Both the position numbers and the translations under genes were made by a program. A stretch of DNA of 64,000 bases from Echinometra lucunter (taxonomy: Eukaryota; Echinodermata; Echinoidea; Camarodonta; Echinometridae), in contig CM057151.1 of assembly GCA_029962745.1 (NCBI GenBank), positions 3,291,431 to 3,355,430 of the forward strand, written 5' to 3'. A model generated the notes under the pieces. That model saw only the letters and a program-made list of their open reading frames with translations, did not search any database and was not told the origin of the DNA. Numbering within the stretch: the stretch's first letter is position 1; each line of letters opens with the position of its first letter. This document shows, piece by piece, positions 57,451 through 64,000 of the stretch.

Positions 57451-60400
57451 GGAGAAAGAGAACAAAGGCAGAATAAGAGTCAATGGGGGACATATAAAGA
57501 GACATAAAGACAAATGGACATGCAAACAGATAGACAGAAATGAGGGGGGAAAGAAGAAAAATGGTTTGTGATGATTTGGGCATTGAAAATGTGTGTGTGT
57601 GTGAGAGATAGAGCGAGCCCAAGGAAATACCATTTATCTCTTGTATGTCCTGGTATGAAATAATGGTGTGTATTTCATCTTTCTCAGAACACAGACAGGA
57701 AATTCAGCCAGAAAATTCAAATCAAAATCCAATCAATGATTGTATACACAAAATACCATAAACATAACCCTTCCCTCATCGTCTGTGAGAAAAGATTCTT
57801 ATTTGACAACAAAATATATCATGTCTAGACTTTATAGTATACAAATAATGAATGTTTATGAGTGCAATGGACAGAATATTTCATGAGGTGAAAGATGAAA
57901 TGATCCATTCAACGAGGCGCAGCCGAGTTGAATGGATCAATAATTTAATCTTCACCGAATGAAATATTCTGTCCGTTGCACGAATGAAAAACATTCATTA
58001 TTTGTTTTATATGACACCTAAAATAAATCAAATCACAATAAATCAATAGCGCTATACGCTAGCGCGCTGTTCATGCATGCAAACGCAAGCGTTTTACATA
58101 CGCAGTGTGCCGGGCTCTCGGCGTTCGTGCAATGGAGCAAATCGTATGGATCCAAGGTTGCACGGTAAATGGAGCCACAATTGCACGAATGATGACGTCA
58201 TAGTGCAATGGGACAAATGATCAATATCAAACAACCAATCAAATGGCAGGGATCTATCTAGGTGTTATATAAAGTGAATTATCATACATTGTACAACTTT
58301 TTATATGTCAGGTACACGATTAGATTTTTTGCACAGGTGAAGTTATCACAAAGAAGTACAGAAAAAGAAGTTTAGAGCATCAATGTAATCTGATAGAAAT
58401 CAATATAGAATCATGATCTAATGGCTTTGTGATGAAACTTCCTTCCAAAACAAGTTACCTTTTCAAAAATATTTATCCAATCCCATATGAATGCCCTCTT
58501 TGTTATACGGTAATTAGTTCTAATTGTGAATGTTTAATGACCCAGATTTTCCTGTTTGGTGAAAAGGCCCTATACGTGACAATGAACTGCAGTGCAAGTA
58601 TAGTACATTATCACATGACATAGGCCTAACTGTCAAATGAAAGTATCAAGGTTCCTGGAAATATTATGCTAGATTACAGGAAGACAGGGCTCAAGTGGTG
58701 AGATTAGTCTAGACAATGACCTACATAACACAGTGTTTGTAACATTTTACAACACGTTCATAACTCTCCTTTTCCATCCCATTTCCTTCTGACCGGGTCC
58801 TCTCTCTCTCTCTCTCTTCTTCCTCTTTCTTTCTCTCTCTCTCTCTCTAAAGACTGAATTAGAAATTGTTGGAAATGGAAGAAGGGTTTAGTGTACTGTA
58901 GAGTACCTACACATGAAGCCATCTGACCATCAAAACACTAACCCAGTACCTAGATATGAATCTTTTTCTCTATCGCACTGTGATGCTTTATAATCACATG
59001 ACAGTCACTCTGACTTTCAGACACGTTTTCTCTGACTAGATTCCAGACACCAGTCAGCTTCAACCTTCAACCTCCTACAACAAATAATAGCACTTTCTTA
59101 CACAGCTGCCAACCCCAATAGGAAAAAAAAATACTATTTTTTTTTCAAATTTCTTTTAATCCTATTTTCATGAAAAAAAAAAAAATCTATTTTTGGCTTT
59201 AAACTTTGAAACATACAACAGTGTGATTCCTTTGTCACTCTGCATGATATCCTAAATAAAATATATTTGATAATTTTGATCCTCACTCTACATTGTACTT
59301 CATTTACAGTAAAATGATCTACAGTACTAAATGCAAGAATATACTGAGCATTTGGTAAACTGATATAACATGAAAATAACAATATAACGGTAATAAAGAA
59401 CCACTGCCAGAACTATCGAAATTCCTATTTTAATGGGGAAAATCCTATTTTTTATATCCCCTTTGAAAAAAACCTACTAAACAGGATAAAATCGGGCTAG
59501 TACAGTTGGCAGCTCTACTTGAATACAACATACTTACGAATAGAAACATGAAAAATTGGTTATGTTCTTTTAGCAATTTTTTTTTTCAGAAAAAGAGAAA
59601 CTAAAGGTGTATGATTGTATCGTTCACAGTTTTATGCCCTCAAAATACTTCATTCTTCCCTAAAAAGGAATGGTACCAGCTGTTTTTAACACATGTAAGT
59701 TATCAAGCCAATAGACCATAGAATTAGACAAACCTTCACCCTATCCTATTAAAAGCACTGCAAACTCACGCTCCATTTTGATTAATTGATGATCTTTAAA
59801 CTCACGAACTAAAGGCAATGGCTTACATCACACCATGTTGCTCTACATGTATATTTCAGTCATGAATGTAATTTCTCTCTAGAATGGATAGAAGGTGGAT
59901 CATTAGTGTACTGATAAGGTTAATTGACCTGGGATAAGACCAACTTGGATCATTAAAACAATCATATATACAGCATCCCACCTGAGACTGCTGCCTACAG
60001 TATCTACACTAAATGAAATATGAGGCTGATCATTCTAAAAATATCCCCACACACCCCGATACTGGTTTTTATATACATGTACGTAGTTAAAGAAAAATGG
60101 TCAGCCATTAATTGGAATCGAATTCATTATTACCTTGTAGAATAGCTCCACAAAAAGTAAAAATTTAAATTAAAAAAAAAAAAAAGAAAAGAAAATGAAA
60201 AATCTTATTAGTTCTTAAAAATCTCATCAGCACATGCACTTACCAGTTATCACATAGCCGATTAATCATAATCTATACAACATAACAGCCTAACAATAAC
60301 ATATTTTCGAAAGGCTCTTCTATGAACTGGATGATTAATCTGTTTTCCAGTGAATTATTTCATTCCCCCCTGGCCTGAAACAAAAACCATCACATTCAAG

Positions 60401-61835
60401 AAGGTAGTAGTATTAATGTCTGTTTTCACAATGACGATATACAATGTATTTATACTATAAGTTGCACTCTCATTTTGAGATTTTTTTTTTTCATTTCTAG
60501 AATCTAGATAGCTAACTGTAATTTCTCACCCTGCCCTAATGTGACAATTTACTGGACAATATACTGAAATGCATGTAGATAGGATGTACATCATTTCATA
60601 GTCAGAGTATGCAGACATTGTCAGTCATTGGACATCTACCAATTATCTTCACTATTTCTACATCTACTACAGATAACACTTTTCCCCTTTCATTCTAGTG
60701 CTCTAACAGCTGAGGTTTAAAAAATCAATCAAGTTTCACGATTAAAAAACAAATCATCTGTTTGGAGCCAGAATGGCTTTAACTCATATGCTTGGACACA
60801 TAGTTAATGCCTTTCTGGCTCTGAACAGACAATTTGTTTTTAATTGAAATGCAAGTTGATTCATTTAGTAAAATCATGCAATCTCTAAATGATGACATTT
60901 CATAACACAAACAAAATATGGGAGCCAGACTAAATATAAAAGGCTGAAGGCATAGGTTTTCAATGGCACAAAGTGATCAGGATCTAGCAACAATAAAATG
61001 CCACCTTCATCATTCATTAGCATTTAATTCTATACTAAATGTTTCTTTAACCCTTGTTACATATTGGTTTTTTCAGTATGAAGTCGCTATCAGAATTGTT
61101 TTTGTCTAAAATTGCAATAGTATTGCTTTGGTGGAAGATGATCTGCAAAGTCTTTGCTGTTGGACATGTTAGACGCAATAAATAATTGCAGTGTTGATTC
61201 CTTCTGTACCAGCTCTTTAACTTTAGCCTAATAATCAGATCACCATTTATAGGGTCTGTATGTATACATGTAGGTCTCCTTTTAAAGTCTGTGTGAGACA
61301 CTTAGAGGGCACTTAATCAGAAAAACGGAAGGGGTGATTCCTTGCTGCAATTTTGATCATGAAGACTGACAAACCTGTACCATTACAACAACGTCATGCA
61401 ATCTGCCAAACATATTGCTAGCTTGAGAGACAAAAAAAGATCCCACAATGCACTGCGAGACATGCGAGAACGGACTTTAGAAACCCAGTTGCCGAACAAA
61501 CCAAACAAAGCTATGGTCTCCATCAGCAATTTTCTGGGTTTCAGAAACAGGGCAAATGCCTACACGCACATCTAGACGAGGTACCATAAACCTCAATGGG
61601 TAACACCCCCCGTCTGTAATTCCAAATGTCGTGTTGCACAGACTTCAAAACTTTGAAAAGTTTGTGGGATCCAGAGTGTGAATTTGGGGGGGCCCCATGT
61701 GCACCTCACCACTGAGCATCCAGCTCTTCAGTCACTTACCTGTATAGCCTGTCCAACTTTCTTGACTGAAGACACAGGTGAGAGGATATTCGCCAAAGAA
61801 CCAACCTTGACCAGTGACCTATTGCGCTTGTTCCC
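38397..61835 (-). CDS. NET1: NET1/ARHGEF3-type Rho guanine nucleotide exchange factor, 5' partial, 9 exons
   Basis: Cytosolic/nuclear activator of Rho-family GTPases, most likely RhoA, by GDP-GTP exchange. Exons in order of transcription are 61835-61740, 45682-45521, 45195-45036, 43525-43449, 43039-42950, 42352-42182, 41923-41753, 41540-41354 and 38545-38397. Borders and phases all agree and give 420 residues. Residues 1-86 are a basic linker (KRNR; TPTKRRDSKLWSE). The DH domain spans about 84-275 with RQEAIFELFQGEVDLVDDL (first conserved helix, with its Glu) and PRSRLVKYPLLFKNILK (third conserved region). The PH domain spans about 290-412, with LHVFLFEDILVVTR, CYQVYRQPIPV and the terminal-helix KKQWLQLF. 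The protein ends DETCV. Vertebrate NET1 and ARHGEF3 are 500-600 residues, so the N-terminus is missing. A single invertebrate ancestor of both is likely. Confidence 0.93.
38546..41353. other. NET1: Last RhoGEF intron
   Basis: 2.8-kb intron holding the possible MITE at 39102-39440 and an (AG)n tract at 40399-40450. Otherwise no recognised content. Confidence 0.6.
39102..39440. mobile_element. Possible hAT-like MITE in the last RhoGEF intron
   Basis: Ends CAGAGTTCATAC and the complement of CAGGGTTCATAC (11 of 12 match). The inside is full of TTTCCATGAC and TTCCCTGACTTT variants. A CAGGG start is usual for hAT, but no clean 8-bp duplication is visible, so the call is weak. Confidence 0.45.
41354..41540 (-). 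CDS. NET1: RhoGEF exon: PH domain core
   Basis: Transcript acceptor ATTGTTCAG, donor CAG|GTAAGG; phase 0 in, phase 1 out; residues 310-371. KLHVFLFEDILVVTR, NRKCYQVYRQPIPV, LEDIPEGEIRRSGSFRGAL are close to the NET1/ARHGEF3 PH strands and are the best family diagnostic in this gene. Confidence 0.95.
41753..41923 (-). CDS. NET1: RhoGEF exon: DH-PH junction
   Basis: Acceptor CTGTGTAG, donor ACA|GTAAGT; phase 0 both ends; residues 253-309. It contains the last DH helix (IKMCMEIIAEVDRRTGETKC) and the first PH strand (KVLLCGGVLKSSKGT), with YIDMFEYLDDRQR between them. Confidence 0.94.
42182..42352 (-). CDS. NET1: RhoGEF exon: DH conserved region 3
   Basis: Acceptor AACCACCAG, donor GCA|GTAAGT; phase 0 both ends; residues 196-252. 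FLERCIESPFSRKLDLWNFL then VPRSRLVKYPLLFKNILKVT forms the GTPase-contacting helix of the DH fold. The usual third Leu in PLLL is Phe here. Confidence 0.95.
42353..42949. other. NET1: RhoGEF intron with a long transcript-strand pyrimidine tract
   Basis: 42375-42545 is almost all A/G on the + strand, so the transcript has about 170 nt of C/T ending some 20 nt before the acceptor of the DH exon. The rest has no recognised element. Confidence 0.7.
42950..43039 (-). CDS. NET1: RhoGEF exon: DH conserved region 2
   Basis: Acceptor GATACATGTAG, donor AAG|GTGAGA; phase 0 both ends; residues 166-195. LPMVTEVYVTYCTNQLAAKT then LLDEKKQDSK matches the DH helix with its Y-x-x-YC-x-NQ pattern. Confidence 0.94.
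43449..43525 (-). CDS. NET1: RhoGEF exon: DH segment between regions 1 and 2
   Basis: Acceptor TTCTTCTCTTAG, donor TGG|GTAAGA; phase 1 in, phase 0 out; residues 140-165. ELVCDLQKQRGKNGATDEVG then KVLLKW corresponds to the segment that links the first two DH helices. Small exon, supported by exact phase fit. Confidence 0.92.
43526..45035. other. NET1: RhoGEF intron, no recognised element
   Basis: 1.5 kb of AT-rich sequence with no repeat or exon recognised. Confidence 0.5.
45036..45195 (-). CDS. NET1: RhoGEF exon: DH conserved region 1
   Basis: Acceptor TTTTTCTGCAG, donor GAAG|GTGAGA; phase 0 in, phase 1 out; residues 87-139. AIFELFQGEVDLVDDLYLVM opens the DH domain and carries the Glu that contacts the GTPase switch region. 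LTDQELNTIFGSLDEL follows, typical of the second DH helix. Confidence 0.95.
45521..45682 (-). CDS. NET1: RhoGEF exon: basic linker before the DH domain
   Basis: Acceptor TTTGTTTGCAG, donor GAG|GTATGT; phase 0 both ends; residues 33-86. RSMSFKGNHG, then PATPTKRRDSKLWSETVQGN and IKRQE match the NET1 linker, which has TPAKRR and LWSE motifs at the same place. Phosphorylation sites in this linker regulate vertebrate NET1; equivalence is inferred. Confidence 0.93.
46697..46726 (-). CDS. NET1: Candidate alternative first coding exon of the RhoGEF
   Basis: On the transcript strand ATGATGGCTCC begins at 46726 and a clean donor GAG|GTATGT ends the exon at 46697. It would encode MMAPLFLMSE in phase 0, which fits the phase of the next exon (45682). 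An in-frame TGA lies 12 nt before the ATG, and a TATTTATAAGG TATA-like motif lies about 45-50 nt before it. The product would skip the KRNR exon. No homology supports it; it could be chance. Confidence 0.3.
46770..46781 (-). promoter_or_regulatory. TATA-like motif before the candidate first exon
   Basis: TATTTATAAGG on the minus strand, about 45-50 nt upstream of the candidate ATG at 46726. Supported only by position. Confidence 0.2.
49000..49189. mobile_element. 190-bp fold-back MITE (TTTCATAAAGCTG type)
   Basis: Starts CCTGAGGGTGTTTCATAAAG and ends with the near complement. The ~52-bp arms include GTAAGTTACGAACGACTTTA and CGCACGACTGG against CCAGTCGTGCG-type sequence. The loop at about 49061-49132 is unique. 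A partial second end follows at 49191. This end motif is, to my knowledge, widespread in marine invertebrates. Confidence 0.75.
49636..50414. mobile_element. ~780-bp fold-back element
   Basis: Arms of about 220 bp (49636-49860 and 50195-50414) are inverted copies. They begin ACACAACAAAAAAAGTAACT and CCCCCCTAATTC and continue through TTTGGCAGGAGTGTT, AATGAGATTGATC and CACAAGAGTCATTTTGG. The centre is about 330 bp. The two short open frames inside look incidental. Termini and target duplication are uncertain. Confidence 0.75.
52030..52250. repeat. 120-bp tandem duplication
   Basis: GTGGAGGCTAC at 52030 recurs at 52150, followed in both by CCCATGTCTATATGGATTAT, ACTTAAACTGCATCATGTCT and AAATATACCAAAAGAA. 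Few differences, so it is recent. A GAA/AAG-rich patch separates the units. Confidence 0.85.
54425..55103. mobile_element. ~680-bp element whose end motif recurs inside
   Basis: Left end ACAATTCGTCCC then TTTTTTCACAAAGTGATGG; right end the complement of ACAATTTGTCCC then TCTTTTAACGAAGTGATGG. The TTTCACAAAGTGATGG motif also recurs, in both orientations, at about 54628, 54687, 54812, 54864 and 55069. The segment 54628-54698 is itself a hairpin. Repeated subterminal motifs of this kind are often transposase binding sites. Non-coding. Confidence 0.65.
57841..58004. repeat. 164-bp imperfect palindrome followed by a CpG-rich patch
   Basis: Outer arms ACAAATAATGAATG / CATTCATTATTTGT, then AGTGCAATGGACAGAATATT / AATATTCTGTCCGTTGCACG, and inner arms GATCCATTCAAC / GTTGAATGGATC around GAGGCGCAGCCGA. 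The following 58030-58200 is rich in CpG and GCGC. TTTATATGACACCTA (58009) and TAGGTGTTATATAAA (58259) are inverted, so the unit may be larger. Confidence 0.75.
59103..59514. mobile_element. Possible MITE with AGCTGCCAAC inverted ends
   Basis: AGCTGCCAAC at 59104 and its complement at 59505-59514, with A/T-rich ATCCTATTTT motifs inside both ends. The 82-codon minus-strand frame inside (59134-59382) has no recognised family. No target duplication is clear. Confidence 0.45.
60735..60852. repeat. Hairpin with TCTGTTTGGAGCCAGAATGG arms
   Basis: AAAACAAATCATCTGTTTGG, AGCCAGAATGGCTTTAACT and, in inverse, AGTTAATGCCTTTCTGGCT, CTGAACAGACAATTTGTTTT. A related single arm (GTTAATGCCATTCTGGCTCC) is at 50880-50900. 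Confidence 0.65.
61740..61835 (-). CDS. NET1: RhoGEF exon: N-terminal basic segment
   Basis: Acceptor TCCCTACAG, donor CAG|GTAAGT; phase 0 both ends, 32 residues. GNKRNRSLVKVGSLANILSP then VKKVGQAIQ matches the NET1 segment with KRxR, SLANLISP and FGQTIQ. KRNR may act as part of a nuclear localisation signal, as the corresponding part of NET1 does. Earlier exons were not found up to the window end. Confidence 0.9.
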
Positions 61836-63229
61836 CTGTAGGGAGGAAAGAGCAAAAACAAAACCTTCATTTATATATATACAAATATCAGAATCTACAC
61901 AGCCTCCCATGCTAACATATGTAACTGTCAGAATGTGAATATGACCATTCAAGTTAAATTTCAGAGAAGAAATAGCTTCTGTAAATAATCTCTGTTCTTC
62001 TTCAATAAGTGAAGATAAAGATAGTAAATGATTTTCTAAGGCTTAGATAGGTATTGGAAAAATGAAAGACCCAGACAAAAATGATTGCAAGAAATCTGGT
62101 GTTATTCCTTCCACACAGTTCAAGTTCCCCTGATTCAGAAAAAACATAAACATGACAGAAAAAAAGGCTATACCTCAACAGATCAAATAATATTCCATTC
62201 AACAGTAATATGAACTGGGTTGTCTTTCAGATGTATATCTCAAAAACTTGTTGAGGGCTAGATGGACTAAAAAATGTTGATCCTTCAGGAGAAAGACAAT
62301 CTACCACACAGGTATGCTGCGCACTTTCATTTTAAGTTTACAATCATTGTAAGATCACCAGACAGTAATCAATGGCCTCAAGACAATAGTGACTGAATGG
62401 TAATACACACTATATAATGAGTAATATTGTTTATCTTTGCTGCTCTTGAAGTACTTATTAGACCAATGTTGATAACAAGTAACTGATTTATGACATATAA
62501 ACACAAAACAATTACACTGCGGCTTGAAAAAAATAATGGGAAATTCACATGTTTTACATCCATAGATAGTACATACTGACGTCTATCAACATGTGGGATT
62601 CAAGGCTTGCTGACCGCTTTCCTGTTTTGATGTATTATCATGTTGTAACAATTTTAGGTGCACACGAAAGCCTTCAATATCCTGAGCTGACGCTTATGAG
62701 CCATGTACTTCACGTCACTACTTACTTTGGGGAAAACATATTGACATCTAGATGGTGATAAATTGGTGCTCTCACTAGAATCAGAATCCAAGGGGAATGG
62801 GGAATTATGATAATATGCACAGATCAATGAAGGGCATAAAGGCCAAGTAAAGCTTCCTTACAAGTATTCCATAATGTCTCATGATATTATGGAATTTATT
62901 TATTTATTCATTATTTAATTTATTCATTTAGTTGTTTATTTATCTACACATTTATTTATTCATTCATTATTTAATTTATTCATTTAGTTGTTTATTTATC
63001 TATATATTTATTTATTTATTCATTTATTCATTCATTCATTTATTTATTGGTATATATTTATTGGTTTATAAGAATTGACCAGCAGCACAGGATGAAAGGA
63101 TCAATTTACAAGTGAAATGTAGCAAATATACAATTACATTGAAATAAAAAATACAAAAATAGCATATGAACAAAACAAAAATACACAGACTTTTATAGAA
63201 TCCATATGCCTACTTTTGTGATGTATGAG
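61836..63229. other. Upstream RhoGEF intron or flank
   Basis: No further exon recognised. A (TTTA)n-rich tract at 62885-63065 includes a 56-bp duplicated block (TTATTTAATTTATTCATTTA at 62911 and 62967). Confidence 0.5.
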
Positions 63230-63793
63230 TTAAAGGGAAAGTCCACCATAGAAGTTTCACTGTTTCAATAAAAGGAGATAAATTTGAACAGTATTTTAAA
63301 AAAGAAATGAGCAAAATCGGTCAAAGAATAAGAAAATTACTCTCATTTACATTTTTCTAGTAAACTACTCTCGGCTCTGCAAATTGGCAACACTGATGAC
63401 ATCATATGCGAGCAGGTCTCCATTCACTTTGAAATGAAATTTCACATTTTCTGAATTTTCTTGGAAGTTACACATTTTCTTACCCCATAGTCAAAGTATG
63501 TTATGTAAAAAACAATTCTTCTGAACATACATTGATCATGGGAATTAGAAAATGTGTAACTTTCAAGAAATTCAGAAAATGTGAAATTTCATGTACAAAG
63601 TGAATGGAGACGTGCTCACATATGTCATCAGTGTTGCCAATTTGTAGAGCCGAGAGTAGTTTACTAGAAAATGTAAATGAGTGTAATTTTCTTATTCTTT
63701 GACTGATTTTGCTAATTTCTTTTTCAAAATGCTGTTAAAATTTATCTCCTTTTATTGAACTAGTGAAACTTCTAGGGTGGACTTACCCTTTAA
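63230..63793. mobile_element. 556-bp fold-back MITE flanked by TTAA
   Basis: Body 63234-63789. Starts AGGGAAAGTCCACC and ends with the complement of AGGGTAAGTCCACC. TTAA is directly outside both ends (63230-63233, 63790-63793). Nearly the whole element is two inverted arms of about 260 bp, including AAGTTTCACT, CTCATTTACATTTTCTAGTA, GCCGAGAGTAG, AATTGGCAACACTGATGA and TTTCACATTTTCTGAATTT. Only about 60 bp in the middle is unpaired. Non-coding. Confidence 0.8.
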
Positions 63794-64000
63794 GGCTGCA
63801 AAACTGATGTGGCAACTTTTGGTACATCCATACATCATGATATGAAGTCTTTGTGTTTGCTTTGTCAAATAAATACCCAGTTTTCACTCTTATCAGTTCT
63901 ATTAATTTCTGCTTGTTCTATGTGTCTCCCTAAGTTTTGAAAACAAGGGTTTAAGAAGACACAGCAAAATTTAAATAATAATTAAGGTTATATAATTGTT
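63794..64000. other. Window end, no recognised feature
   Basis: AT-rich sequence without recognisable coding or repeat structure. Confidence 0.4.

Larger units (their letters stand above)
45683..61739. other. NET1: 16-kb RhoGEF intron
   Basis: Large intron between the KRNR exon and the linker exon. Apart from the candidate first exon and the elements listed separately, it is AT-rich unique-looking sequence. The open frames in it (for example 48750-49061, 52213-52685, 56806-57093) show no family likeness. Confidence 0.7.

Noticed and set aside
57301..57633. 110-codon minus-strand frame with transmembrane-like repeats
   Set aside because: Derived from AG/GACA microsatellite sequence.

Overview
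This is an animal nuclear genome window: AT-rich, with multi-exon genes split by large GT-AG introns, many long G/C and AG/CT runs, and dense, mostly non-coding DNA-transposon relics. The repeat style (fold-back elements, motifs such as TTTCATAAAGCTG and GGTGGACTT..CCCTTTAA, satellites with GAGCGAGCGAAGCGAG) suggests a marine invertebrate deuterostome, most likely a sea urchin or other echinoderm. That placement is an inference from sequence style, not a database result.

Two genes are supported, in convergent (tail-to-tail) orientation. (1) On the + strand at 2451-26428, thirteen exons encode TM2 to TM12 and the C-terminus of an SLC6 sodium/chloride-dependent transporter of the GABA/taurine/creatine/betaine subgroup. 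All splice phases agree. The exon(s) for the N-terminus and TM1 lie before the window. (2) On the - strand at 61835-38397, nine exons encode a NET1/ARHGEF3-type Rho guanine nucleotide exchange factor: a short basic N-terminal exon, the DH domain, the PH domain and a terminal -ETCV PDZ-type ligand. Its 5' end is beyond the window or in an unrecognised exon. A candidate alternative TATA-driven first exon sits at 46697-46726. The first intron seen is 16 kb.

No function links the two genes; they are simply neighbours. The roughly 12 kb between their stop codons holds 3' UTR sequence, simple repeats, a fold-back element and a likely LINE/SINE tail.

The rest is mobile and repetitive DNA. The SLC6 introns hold: a CR1/Jockey-like retrotransposon 3' fragment (1175-2190); a ~1.7 kb element with inverted ends (7279-9013); a 3.85 kb hAT-like element with a perfect 8-bp target duplication (9890-13739) that contains a higher-order satellite, a deleted retrotransposon and, inside that, a 336-bp palindromic element built of 21-bp units; TTAA-flanked elements (14309-14645 and 21075-23412); a second hAT-like element (18444-18957); a fold-back transposon with ~53-bp repeat arms (20246-23834); and a second copy of the 21-bp-unit element (24617-24935). 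The RhoGEF introns and the right end hold several more inverted-repeat elements (39102-39440, 49000-49189, 49636-50414, 54425-55103, 57841-58004, 59103-59514, 63234-63789). No tRNA, rRNA, CRISPR array or intact transposase gene was recognised.
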